Shown here piece by piece: positions 35,601-42,974 of a stretch of 64,000 nt of DNA. The stretch is from positions 1 through 64,000 of the forward strand of contig NZ_BDJE01000017.1 in assembly GCF_002117935.1 (NCBI RefSeq). The letters run 5' to 3'. The notes under the pieces are model-generated. The model searched no databases. It had not been told where the DNA came from and saw only the letters and a program-made list of their open reading frames with translations. The translations under genes were made by a program, and so were the position numbers. Source of the DNA: Nocardioides sp. PD653-B2. Lineage in GTDB: Bacteria; Actinomycetota; Actinomycetes; Propionibacteriales; Nocardioidaceae. Numbering within the stretch: the stretch's first letter is position 1; each line of letters opens with the position of its first letter.

Positions 35601-37195
35601 CGTTGCGCGCCCGGACGGCCGGTGAGGGTGCCGGTCACCCGGTCCCACACGATGCGCGGGCGGAGCTCGGCGAACTCGTCGGACGGGTAGCGCCCGCTGA
35701 GCAGGTCGAGCGTTGCGTCGTAGGCGCTGCGGGGGAGCTGGGTGAACGGCGCGCTGCGCTTCACCAGCTCGAAGAGCTCGTCGACCTGCCACGCATCGAG
35801 GGCCGTCATGGCCACGACCTGCTGAGCGAGCACGTCGAGCGGGTTGGTCGGCACCCGGAGCGACTCGATCGCGCCGCTGCGCATCCGCTCGACCGCGACC
35901 GCGGTCTGGGCGAGGTCGCCGCGGTGCTTGGGGAAGAGCACGCCGCGCGAGATCTCGCCGACCTGGTGGCCGGCCCGGCCGACCCGCTGGAGGGCGCTGG
36001 CCACCGACGGTGGCGACTCGATCTGGATGACGAGGTCGACGGCGCCCATGTCGATGCCGAGCTCGAGGCTGCTGGTGGCGACCACGCAGGGCAGCCGGCC
36101 GCGCTTGAGGTCGTCCTCGATCAGCGCGCGCTGCTCCTTGGACACCGAGCCGTGGTGGGCCTTGGCGATGATGCTCTCGGCGCCCTGGCTCTGGCCGGAC
36201 TGGGCCATCAGCTGGGCGGGCGGCTCGCCACCCGCCTCGAGCACGACACCGGCCCGGTCGCTCGCGATCTCGTTGAGTCGCGCGGTCAGCCGCTCGGCCA
36301 GGCGCCGGGAGTTGGCGAAGACGATCGTCGAGCGGTGCTGCTCGACCAGGTCGACGACGCTCTCCTCGACGTGCGGCCAGATGCTTTGCGCACGCTGGGG
36401 CTCGTCGGAGTCCTCGTCGTACTCGCTCGGGGCCGTCATGTCCTCGACCGGGACGACGACCGTGAGGTCCCACTCCTTCTCCGAGGGCGGCGCGACGATC
36501 TCGACCGGGGCGCCGCCGCCGAGGAAGCGCGCGACCTCCTCGAGCGGGCGCACGGTCGCCGACAGCCCGATCCGCTGGGCCGGTCTCTCGAGGAGGGCGT
36601 CGAGCCGCTCGAGGCTGACCGCGAGATGGGCGCCGCGCTTGGTGCCGGCCACGGCGTGCACCTCGTCGACGATCACCGTCTCCACCCCGCGCAGCGACTC
36701 GCGCGCCTGGCTGGTGAGCATCAGGAACAGCGACTCGGGCGTGGTGATGAGGATGTCCGGGGGAGCGGTCGTGAGCTTGCGCCGGTCGGCGGCGGGGGTG
36801 TCGCCGGACCGGACGCCGACCGTCACCTCCGGCACCGCTGCGCCGAGCCGGTCGGCGGTGTGGCGGATGCCGGTCAGCGGCGCGCGCAGGTTGCGCTCGA
36901 CATCGACGCCGAGCGCCTTCAGGGGCGAGATGTAGAGCACCCGGCAGCGGTGCCGCTTGTCCTCGGGCGGCGGGGTGGTCAGCAGCCGGTCGATGGACCA
37001 GAGGAAGGCGCTGAGCGTCTTGCCCGATCCGGTCGGCGCGACCACCAGCGCGTGCCGCCCGGCGCCGATCGCCTCCCACGCCCCCCGCTGGGCAGGCGTC
37101 GGCTCGGCGAACGCCGCACCGAACCAGGTGCGGGTCGGCTCGCTGAACCGCTCGAGACCACCGCTGTCGTCTGCCACCGGACCATCTTTGCTCAC
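32660..37195 (-). CDS. lhr: ATP-dependent helicase Lhr
   Basis: The roughly 1,510-aa superfamily 2 helicase is a 3'-5' DNA/RNA:DNA translocase of the Lhr family. Motifs: Walker A VVAPTGSGKTLSAFLW, VLYISPLKALGVDVERNLRA, the DEVH box VETVIVDEVHAVAG, SATVRPLEEVARFLGG, VVATSSLELGIDMGAVDLVI and LQRVGRAGHQVGE (motif VI). The Lhr-core winged helix and beta-barrel domain follow, then a long C-terminal region. The exact start is uncertain: GTG 37195 or GTG 37177; an open frame continues upstream without family resemblance. The stop overlaps the nei2 start, so helicase and glycosylase are one repair operon. Confidence 0.92.
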   Translation of the reverse strand: MSKDGPVADDSGGLERFSEPTRTWFGAAFAEPTPAQRGAWEAIGAGRHALVVAPTGSGKTLSAFLWSIDRLLTTPPPEDKRHRCRVLYISPLKALGVDVERNLRAPLTGIRHTADRLGAAVPEVTVGVRSGDTPAADRRKLTTAPPDILITTPESLFLMLTSQARESLRGVETVIVDEVHAVAGTKRGAHLAVSLERLDALLERPAQRIGLSATVRPLEEVARFLGGGAPVEIVAPPSEKEWDLTVVVPVEDMTAPSEYDEDSDEPQRAQSIWPHVEESVVDLVEQHRSTIVFANSRRLAERLTARLNEIASDRAGVVLEAGGEPPAQLMAQSGQSQGAESIIAKAHHGSVSKEQRALIEDDLKRGRLPCVVATSSLELGIDMGAVDLVIQIESPPSVASALQRVGRAGHQVGEISRGVLFPKHRGDLAQTAVAVERMRSGAIESLRVPTNPLDVLAQQVVAMTALDAWQVDELFELVKRSAPFTQLPRSAYDATLDLLSGRYPSDEFAELRPRIVWDRVTGTLTGRPGAQRLAVTSGGTIPDRGLFAVFLVGGEGPGRRVGELDEEMVYESRVGDIFALGATSWRIEDITHDRVLVTPAPGIPGRLPFWKGDTLGRPAELGAAIGAFTRELGALPRERAEERARADGLDAWAAGNLVTYLHEQLEATNLLPTDTTLVVERFRDELGDWRLVVHSPYGVPVHAPWALAINARLRERYGVDGQAVASDDGIVIRIPDTDAEPPGGDVIVFEPDEIEALVTQEVGGSALFASRFRECAARALLLPRRDPGRRSPLWQQRQRSAALLEVASRYPSFPIVLEAVRECLQDVYDLPSLVTLMRGVERREVQVVDVSTHSPSPFARSLLFGYVAQFMYEGDSPIAERRAAALALDQGLLAELLGRAELRELLDPEVLAEVEAELQRLAPDRRARDAEGLVDLIRLIGPLSTDEVVARSVDGSDVVGWLKALADSRRVVEVRMAGAERWAVVEDIGRLRDGLGVPVPPGTPDAFTDPVEDPLADLVARYARTHGPFTTDDVAARLGLGAAVVRHTLQRLAGQGRVLDGEFRPAGSGTEWCDAEVLRRLRRRSLARLRQEIEPVEPETLGRFLTAWQHVGGRLRGVDGVLSVVDQLAGCAVPASALEPLVLGARVRDYEPSYLDELTASGEVVWAGHAALPGADGWVSLHLADQAPLTLPDHQPFEHSELHQAVLEALSPGGAWFFRQLSDAVRSTDDAALSAALWELVWSGRVSNDTLTPLRALTRGGTPAHRSRRPPPRTTTSRPGRPSRTGPPETAGRWALLPDLDTDPTRRAHATAERLLDRHGVVIRGTVVSERVPGGFAAVYKVLSAFEDSGRCRRGYFVAGLGAAQFGTAGSVDRLRTFAELPTDAKPTAVALAATDPANPYGAALPWPETTGHRPGRKAGAIVVLVDGVLTLYVERGGRTLLTWTDDPDLLTPAAASLGDAVRRGSLGRLTVEKADGEQLLGAGSTPLRLALQAAGFVATPKGLRLRSSGA

Positions 37196-37280
37196 GGCAC
37201 CGACAACGCCTTCGGTGCCGGCCTTGCGCGCGGGACGTGGCTGCCATCGGTAGTCGTCCAGGAGCCCGTCCCTCACCTGG

Positions 37281-38405
37281 CTACCCAGGGAACCGTTGCG
37301 CACCGAAGTCGGCGAGCAGCTCGTCCCTCGCGCCATGGATGATCTCCTCAGCGAGCATCCGGCCGATCACCGGCGCAAGGGTGATGCCGCTGTGGGTGAC
37401 CGCTTCGTAGTAGCCAGGCACCGTCGGCACCGCCCCGACCGAGGGAAACCCGTCGACCGGGATGGGCCGCTCCGCAACCCGGGTCTCCGTGATCCGAGAC
37501 CTGCTGAGGTCCGGTACGGCGTGCAGCGCCGACTGGTGGAGCTGGCGCGCGAGTTCGGCTGGAGCCGCACTGGTTTCGATGAGTGCGTCCACGTCGCGAC
37601 TGTGCAGGACCACGGACCCGTCTCCGTCAGGACGGATCTCGACGTGGGGCGTGTGCATGGCCCGGTGGATCGGAACGTGAGCACAGCCGAGCCGGGCGAC
37701 GACGCCGGGCTCGGGGCGCATTGGTAGGTGCCGGCCGACGAGCCCGGCGACTCTCGAGGCGCTGGGTCCTGCTGCATTCACGACGGCGTCGACGACGAGG
37801 CGCTCGCCATCCGACAGTGTGACTGTCCGGACGCTCCCGTCGGCGCCGACGCCGATGGCGCAGACCTCGGTTCCGAACCGAGGTTCGGCGCCCGACTCGA
37901 CGGCTCGGCCAACCGGGCTTCCGACCAGCTGACGCCCGTGCACCCAGGCTTCGTCGGGGCAGAACAGCACTGGAGCCCTGTCGGGCACCGTGAGTGCGGG
38001 TTCGAGATGACGGCGCACCTCGGCTCCCGTGCAGACCACGACCCGGTAGTCCCAGCTGGCCAGGAGGTCGGCAGTTTCCAGGAGCCTCGCCTCCGCTGCG
38101 GGATCGTCGGCCCAGCGCAGATGACCGCTGGGGTGCCACCACGAGCCCGGTCCGAGGGAGTCGGCGAGCTCGCGGTGGGCGGCCATGCCCGCGACGTTCA
38201 GGTCGAAGTAGGACCTGCGCGCTGTCTTGTTGCTGGCGTTGACCCACGAGAAGGACCAGTGGGTGACTCCTTCGCCCGGCTGGCCTCCATCGATGAAGAC
38301 CACCTGGGCCCCGCGCTGCCGCAGGTGCCAGCCGACACAGGCACCGAGAATGCCCACGCCGATGACAGCGACACGTTGAGCGTGCTTCACGGGCCCGACG
38401 CTCAT
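37281..38405 (-). CDS. FAD-dependent oxidoreductase of the glycine/D-amino acid oxidase family
   Basis: A 374-aa DAO-fold protein. The N-terminal FAD-binding motif VAVIGVGILGACVGWHLRQR has the GxGxxG glycines. THWSFSWVNASNKTARRSYF, DAVVNAAGPSASRVAGLVG and the C-terminal YEAVTHSGITLAPVIGRMLA are typical of amine or amino-acid oxidases. GGGAGGA lies 6 nt before the ATG. The substrate is unknown. Codon choice seems less GC-biased than its neighbours and it lies in a patch with an SOS-controlled HNH gene and broken genes, so horizontal origin is possible. The start overlaps (ATGA) a short upstream frame. Confidence 0.87.
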   Translation of the reverse strand: MSVGPVKHAQRVAVIGVGILGACVGWHLRQRGAQVVFIDGGQPGEGVTHWSFSWVNASNKTARRSYFDLNVAGMAAHRELADSLGPGSWWHPSGHLRWADDPAAEARLLETADLLASWDYRVVVCTGAEVRRHLEPALTVPDRAPVLFCPDEAWVHGRQLVGSPVGRAVESGAEPRFGTEVCAIGVGADGSVRTVTLSDGERLVVDAVVNAAGPSASRVAGLVGRHLPMRPEPGVVARLGCAHVPIHRAMHTPHVEIRPDGDGSVVLHSRDVDALIETSAAPAELARQLHQSALHAVPDLSRSRITETRVAERPIPVDGFPSVGAVPTVPGYYEAVTHSGITLAPVIGRMLAEEIIHGARDELLADFGAQRFPG

Positions 38406-38539
38406 AGCCAGTCCTCCCAGGACAACAGGCGAACTCCGGATACATCCAGCGCCCTCGACGGTAATCCATCGACAAGCCACTGAGATGAGCCGCGTCCGTA
38501 CTGCGGCAGAGCCGGCAGACGCGGATGATCGGGTGCCAT
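38402..38539 (-). pseudogene. Short ORF or 3' remnant upstream of the DAO gene (45 codons)
   Basis: A 45-codon frame starting MAPDHPRLPALPQYGRG and ending VSGVRLLSWEDWL stops with TGA overlapping the ATG of the DAO gene, and it contains that gene's ribosome-binding site. The composition looks like a genuine protein C-terminus (aromatic residues, no Arg/Pro shadow bias). Its upstream part runs straight into the promoter of the divergent HNH gene. It may be the tail of a gene that once preceded the oxidoreductase and was cut when the HNH segment arrived. A small intact peptide gene is the alternative. I do not recognise the family. Confidence 0.4.
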
Positions 38540-38546
38540 CCGCGGG

Positions 38547-38589
38547 TTGACTTCTCCCGTTCTAAGCGTATAATCGAACACATGTTCGA
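38547..38589 (+). promoter_or_regulatory. Near-consensus promoter overlapping a perfect SOS (LexA) box
   Basis: TTGACT (38547-38552), a 16-bp spacer and TATAAT (38569-38574) lead to the HNH gene ATG 7 nt later. TCGAACACATGTTCGA (38574-38589) matches the mycobacterial/Bacillus-type SOS consensus TCGAAC-N4-GTTCGA exactly. It covers the last base of the -10, the expected start site and the start codon, so LexA binding would block transcription. Confidence 0.85.
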
Positions 38590-39904
38590 ACATCGAGAAG
38601 TCGACGTCGCCGCCGTCCGCGGCTGGACGTCGGCTCTCGCGAGCGCGGCGATGACGCCTGACGACGGCGAGCGGATCGACGAGATCCGGGCGCTCGAGGA
38701 GCTGGTCTGTGCCGCGCAGTCGCGGCAGGCCCGGCTGGCCGCGGAGTTCGACCGGTCGCAGCGGGCGATCCAGGCCGAGCGCGGCACCCCGCCGGCGCAG
38801 CAGGGCCGCGGCATCGCCGAGCAGGTCGCGCTGGCCCGCCGCGAGTCGCCGCACCGGGGGCAGCGCCATCTCGGGCTCGCGAAGGTCCTCGACACCGAGA
38901 TGGCGTGCACCGCCTTCGCGTTCGCCTCGGGCGAGATCACCGAGTGGCGGGCCATGACCATCGCCCGCGAGACCGCCTGCCTGTCCCTGGAGGACCGGCG
39001 CACGGTGGACCGGGCGATCGCGGGCGACCCCGAAGCGCTTGCGGGCTACTCCGACCGGGTCCTGCTCGGCGAGCTGCGCAAGCTGGTCTGCCGCCTCGAC
39101 CCCGCCTGGGTCGCCGAACGCCGCCGCCGTGCCGAGGCCGAGCGGTGTGTGACGGTGCGCCCCGCTCCCGACACGATGGCCTACCTGACCGTCCTGCTCC
39201 CGGTGGCGCAGGCGGTGGCGGCCTACGCCGCCCTCAAGACGGCCGCCGACTCCGCGACCGCGGCCGGTGACCCGCGTGGTCGCGGGCAGGTCATGGCCGA
39301 CACCCTGGTCGCCCGGGTCACCGGTGCACCGGTCGACGAGCTCGGCCGGCCGGTGGTGCCGGTGGCGATCAACCTCGTGATGAGCGACCAGGCACTGGTG
39401 GCCGGCGCCCACGACAGCGCCCACCTCGACGGCCACGGGCCGATCCCGGCCGGGCTGGCCCGTGAGCTGGTCGCCGACACCCTCGACGCCGGCACCCGGA
39501 CCTGGCTGCGCCGCCTCTACGCCAGCCCCACGACGGGCGAGCTGGTCGCGATGGACTCGTCGGCCCGCCTCTTCCGTGGCGGGCTGCGCGCCGTGGTCCA
39601 GCTCCGCGACCAGTTCTGCCGCACCCCGTGGTGCAACGCCCCGATCCGGCACGGCGACCACGCCGTGGCCGTCGCTGACGGCGGCCGGACCTGCGCCGCC
39701 GGCGGACAAGGCCTCTGCGAAAGCTGCAACTACGCCAAGGAAGCCACCGACTGGCGCGCTCGACCCAGACCCGGACCCGGCCACACCATCGAGACGGTCA
39801 CACCCACCGGACACAGCTACCCCTCCGCCGCACCACCCCTCCTCCGACCCCGCATCGGCGCCTACCGACAAGTCGCCGACGGCGTCTGGACACTCGTGGC
39901 GTAG
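38582..39904 (+). CDS. DUF222 / HNH endonuclease domain protein (13E12-like family)
   Basis: A 440-aa member of the actinobacterial DUF222-HNH family. The N-terminal and middle DUF222 part (about 30-330) has the usual pattern AAQSRQARLAAEFDRSQRA and TEWRAMTIARETACLSLEDR. The C-terminal HNH nuclease (about 335-390) has CRTPWCNAPIRHGDHAVAVA and GLCESCNYAKEATDW. ATG 38582 is fixed by the TATAAT 7 nt upstream (leaderless). The perfect SOS box implies induction by DNA damage; related 13E12 genes in M. tuberculosis are reported as LexA-controlled. These genes are multicopy in many actinobacteria and may be mobile or recombination-linked; the true role is unknown. Confidence 0.9.
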   Translation: MFEHREVDVAAVRGWTSALASAAMTPDDGERIDEIRALEELVCAAQSRQARLAAEFDRSQRAIQAERGTPPAQQGRGIAEQVALARRESPHRGQRHLGLAKVLDTEMACTAFAFASGEITEWRAMTIARETACLSLEDRRTVDRAIAGDPEALAGYSDRVLLGELRKLVCRLDPAWVAERRRRAEAERCVTVRPAPDTMAYLTVLLPVAQAVAAYAALKTAADSATAAGDPRGRGQVMADTLVARVTGAPVDELGRPVVPVAINLVMSDQALVAGAHDSAHLDGHGPIPAGLARELVADTLDAGTRTWLRRLYASPTTGELVAMDSSARLFRGGLRAVVQLRDQFCRTPWCNAPIRHGDHAVAVADGGRTCAAGGQGLCESCNYAKEATDWRARPRPGPGHTIETVTPTGHSYPSAAPPLLRPRIGAYRQVADGVWTLVA

Positions 39905-39919
39905 GGCTCAGACCCCCAC

Positions 39920-40373
39920 TCACAGCCAGCGACGCACCCGCCGCGCGTAGTCGTCGTACGACGCACCGAACCGCCCGTGCAGGAACCGCTCCTCGGGCCG
40001 GATGGCCCCCCAGAGGACGAGCAGCACCGCGGCCCCAGAGCGTGGGTGCGAGCAGCGCCAGCCCGAGGTAGAGCGCGAGCAGGCCGACGTACAGCGGGTT
40101 GCGGGAGAGCCGGTACGGCCCCTCCTCGATGATCGTCTGCGTCGCCTGCCCGGGAAGCAGCCCCGTCCCGTGCCGTCCGAACAGCCACAGCGACCAGCCG
40201 TTCCACCCGGCGAACACCAGCACCAACGCCCAGCCGAGCGGCATCCGCCACCCGCCGAGGTCGACCGGGTCTCCCCACTGCAGGGTGACCAGCCAACCGA
40301 CGAGCAGGGGCGTGCCGATCGCGACCGGCGGCCAGAGCCGGAACGCGACGGTGTCCTCGGGGTCCGGCACCAT
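39920..40373 (-). pseudogene. Isoprenylcysteine carboxyl methyltransferase-like membrane protein, frameshifted
   Basis: The gene starts MVPDPEDTVAFRLWPPVAIG and reads as a small polytopic ICMT/PEMT-type methyltransferase up to GPYRLSRNPLYVGLLALYLG and LLAPTLW. There the frame breaks at a run of four G on the coding strand (C4 at 40033-40036). Removing one G restores AAVLLVLWGAIRPEERFLHG and SYDDYARRVRRWL and a stop at 39920, the usual family C-terminus. The intact protein would be 150 aa with about four helices. Read literally, translation would run on out of frame. Either a real frameshift or a homopolymer sequencing error. Confidence 0.85.
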
Positions 40374-40436
40374 CTCGTCAGTGTCGCGGGTGGTCCTCGT
40401 CTGCGGTGCGGTTCAGGTCGCTCGCGCCGGCTGGGC

Positions 40437-41575
40437 CTACCCCTGTCGTCGTCGCGCCGATCGTCCCCGCTCGCGCATCCGGGCCATGGGGAGCGGCGGC
40501 TGGTCCAGCGGGTTGGCCGCGGCGACCTCGTCCATGGCGTCGAGGATGTTGCGGAGGTTGATCGTCAGCGCGCCGTACACCGGCCACAGGCCCGGCTTCG
40601 GGTCGAGGTCGCCGACATCGACCACCAGGGTGGTGAGGCGCTCCCGGGCTGACCGGATGGCTCGGGGGTCGGCGGCGACGGCCCGGCCGGCGTCCCCGAG
40701 CAGGCGCGGCCACCGGTCGCGGAAGCCGGGGTCCCACTGGTCCTGGCTCGCCGAGTGGTAGCCGAGGGTGCGCGCCATGCTGCGCGTGTCGGCGACCGCC
40801 TGCTCGAGGCGGCGGAGCAGGTCGCGCCAGCGGTCGGGGTCGCGCAGCTCGCGCGCCGAGCGGCGCGAGTTCATCCGGCCGCTCTCCTGGGCCTGGCACA
40901 CCAGCGCCCAGGCGTCGTCGAGGGCGGCGTCGAGCGACCGTCGAGCGACCGGGTGCGGTCGACCCAGTCGTCGACCTCGGCGTCGGTGCGCTGGGCGATC
41001 AGCCCGTCGCTCATGTCGACGAGCAGCGCGCCGATCCGGTCGTCGAGGCGGTTCATCGCGGCGATCGCCGTACGACGACGCAGCGGCGGCCAGACGACCG
41101 CGTTGACCAGCAGGCCCACCCCGATGCCGATGGCGGTGTCGCCGAGGCGGTCCAGCAGCGCCGAGTCGTCGCCCGCGAAGCCGGTGGTCAGCACGACCAG
41201 CGCGGTCGCCGCGGCCGCGGTCGCCTCGTCGGTGAACCACGGCAGCGCGCCCACCGCGAGGCCGAGGACGAGCACCACCGCGACCGACAGCGTGTCGAGG
41301 CCGAGCACGTTGCCGACGCCCCAGGCGAGCACGACGCCGACGACCGCGGCGGTGACCTGGCGCAGCCCGCGGGAGAACGTCCGGTAGACGGTCGCGTGGA
41401 CGACGAGCAGCGCGGCCCAGGGTGCGAGGAACGACTGCGACAGCGAGAAGACCTCGGTGGCCAGCACCCAGGCGAGGACGGCCGCGAGCCCGGTCTTGAG
41501 GAGCTGGGTGACGCCGTTCCAGAACACGGGGTCTCGGCTGCGACCGCGCCAGTCGACGGTCGCGAGGATGGTCAT
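40437..41575 (-). pseudogene. FUSC/aromatic acid exporter-like membrane protein, frameshifted by an 11-bp duplication
   Basis: The N-terminal part (about 210 aa) is a FUSC-type membrane domain with about six helices (LLKTGLAAVLAWVLATEV, LAPWAALLVVHATVYRTFSR, GIGVGLLVNAVVWPPLRRRT). The frame is lost after DDWVDRTRSLD because TCGAGCGACCG is tandemly repeated at 40930-40951. Removing one copy gives RTRSLDAALDDAWALVCQAQ and continues through a cytoplasmic helical domain to the stop at 40437. The intact product would be 375 aa. FUSC proteins are thought to export aromatic acids or similar compounds. As it stands the cytoplasmic half is lost, so the gene is probably inactive. It lies 9 bp after the RidA gene. 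Confidence 0.88.
40930..40951. repeat. 11-bp tandem duplication (TCGAGCGACCG x2)
   Basis: Two exact adjacent copies, 40930-40940 and 40941-40951, within the FUSC gene. Deleting one copy restores a full reading frame whose total length is divisible by three, so the duplication is the disrupting event. Confidence 0.9.
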
Positions 41576-41584
41576 CTCGTGACG

Positions 41585-41968
41585 TTACCCATCGAGCACG
41601 GCGTCCAACTCGACCTCGACCTTCCACCGCGGGTCGAGCAGCCCCGCCACCACGACCATCGTCGACGCCGGCTGCACCGCGCGGAAGAACTCGCCGTGCA
41701 CGGCCCCGATGGCGTCGCCGTCGGCGGCGGAGACGACGTACTGCCGCGTGCGGACCACGTCCGACACCGAACCCCCCAGCTCCGCCAGCGCGGTCAGGCA
41801 GATCTCCCAGCAGCGGCGGGCCTGGACGGCGGGATCCGGGTCGACCGAGCCGTCCGGCCACACCGGCGCCGTCCCGCTCACCGCGATCGTCGAGCCCACG
41901 CGGACGGCGCGGCTGAAGCCGATCGAGGCCTCGAAGGGGGAACCGGAGCGGGCGGAGGTGCGCGTCAT
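41585..41968 (-). CDS. RidA family protein (YjgF/YER057c/UK114)
   Basis: A 127-aa RidA-fold protein. Typical members hydrolyse reactive enamine/imine intermediates; others have catabolic or unknown roles. The family core is visible: IGFSRAVRVGSTIAVSGTAP, QARRCWEICLTALAELGGSV, VVRTRQYVVSAADGDAIGAV and a C-terminal VVAGLLDPRWKVEVELDAV. The canonical catalytic Arg near the C-terminus appears as RTRQYV or WKVE region, so subgroup is uncertain. TAGGGT ends 6 nt before the ATG (leaderless). It leads a minus-strand unit with the two broken membrane genes. Confidence 0.88.
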   Translation of the reverse strand: MTRTSARSGSPFEASIGFSRAVRVGSTIAVSGTAPVWPDGSVDPDPAVQARRCWEICLTALAELGGSVSDVVRTRQYVVSAADGDAIGAVHGEFFRAVQPASTMVVVAGLLDPRWKVEVELDAVLDG

Positions 41969-41974
41969 GGCGAC

Positions 41975-42021
41975 ACCCTAGGAGGAATGGGGGTGAACCT
42001 GTCGGCATGCCGGTCTAGGGT
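41975..42021. promoter_or_regulatory. Divergent TAGGGT -10 elements for RidA (-) and the ABC exporter (+)
   Basis: Minus-strand TAGGGT (41980-41975) ends 6 nt before the RidA ATG at 41968. Plus-strand TAGGGT (42016-42021) ends 8 nt before the GTG at 42030. No ribosome-binding site is seen for either. Confidence 0.65.
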
Positions 42022-42029
42022 CGGGCAGC

Positions 42030-42974
42030 GTGGCTGACACCGACTCGATGATCCTCGCCCAGGGGCTGCGCAAGTCGTTCGGCGACTTCGAGGCCGTGAA
42101 GGGCATCGACGTCGACGTACGCCGCGGCGAGGCGTTCGGCTTCCTCGGCCCCAACGGCGCCGGCAAGTCCTCCACCATGCGGATGATCGCCGCCGTCTCG
42201 CCGGTCAGCGCGGGCGTGCTGCGGATCCTCGGCCTCGACCCGGCGACCGACGGCCCCGAGATCCGCGCGCGGATCGGCGTGTGCCCCCAGGAGGACACCC
42301 TCGACACCGAGCTGACCGTGCGCGACAACCTCTACGTCTACGGCCGCTACTTCGGCCTGCCCCGCAAGGAGGTCCGCCAGCGGGTCGACGAGCTGCTCGA
42401 GTTCGTCCAGCTCACCGAGAAGGCGTCGGCGATGGTCGAGGACCTGTCCGGCGGCATGAAGCGCCGGCTCACGATCGCCCGCAGCCTGGTCAACCGGCCC
42501 GAGGTGCTGCTGCTCGACGAGCCGACCACCGGGCTCGACCCGCAGGCCCGCCACGTCGTGTGGGACCGACTGTTCCGGCTCAAGCAGCAGGGGGTGACGC
42601 TGGTGCTCACCACCCACTACATGGACGAGGCCGAGCAGCTGACCGACCGGCTCGTGGTCATGGACAAGGGCCTGATCGTCGCCGAGGGCTCGCCGTTGAG
42701 CCTGATCGCCGAGCACTCCACGCGCGAGGTCGCCGAGCTGCGGTTCGGCGTCGCCGAGATCGGCAACAGCCACGAGGCGATCGCCGGCAAGGTCGCGGAC
42801 CTCGCCGAGCGCGTCGAGGTGCTGCCCGACCGGCTGCTCCTCTACACCGCCGACGGAGAGGAGACGATCGCCCAGGTGCACGAGCGCGGTCTCGAGCCGG
42901 TCGCCACACTCGTACGGCGCTCGACGCTCGAGGACGTCTTCCTCCGCCTCACCGGCCGGACCCTGGTCGACTGA
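42030..42974 (+). CDS. ABC transporter ATP-binding protein (DrrA-like exporter)
   Basis: The 314-aa ATPase powers an ABC-2 exporter. Walker A is GFLGPNGAGKSSTMRM, the Q-loop CPQEDTLD, the signature VEDLSGGMKRRLTIARSLV, Walker B VLLLDEPTTGLDPQ and the switch His LTTHYMDEAEQL. The C-terminal 70 residues form the extension usual in the DrrA/daunorubicin-resistance class. GTG start chosen from TAGGGT. The two permease genes follow with a 1-bp overlap (TGATG) and a 3-bp gap, so the three make one exporter. The cargo is unknown: drug, lipid or polyketide. Confidence 0.92.
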   Translation: MADTDSMILAQGLRKSFGDFEAVKGIDVDVRRGEAFGFLGPNGAGKSSTMRMIAAVSPVSAGVLRILGLDPATDGPEIRARIGVCPQEDTLDTELTVRDNLYVYGRYFGLPRKEVRQRVDELLEFVQLTEKASAMVEDLSGGMKRRLTIARSLVNRPEVLLLDEPTTGLDPQARHVVWDRLFRLKQQGVTLVLTTHYMDEAEQLTDRLVVMDKGLIVAEGSPLSLIAEHSTREVAELRFGVAEIGNSHEAIAGKVADLAERVEVLPDRLLLYTADGEETIAQVHERGLEPVATLVRRSTLEDVFLRLTGRTLVD

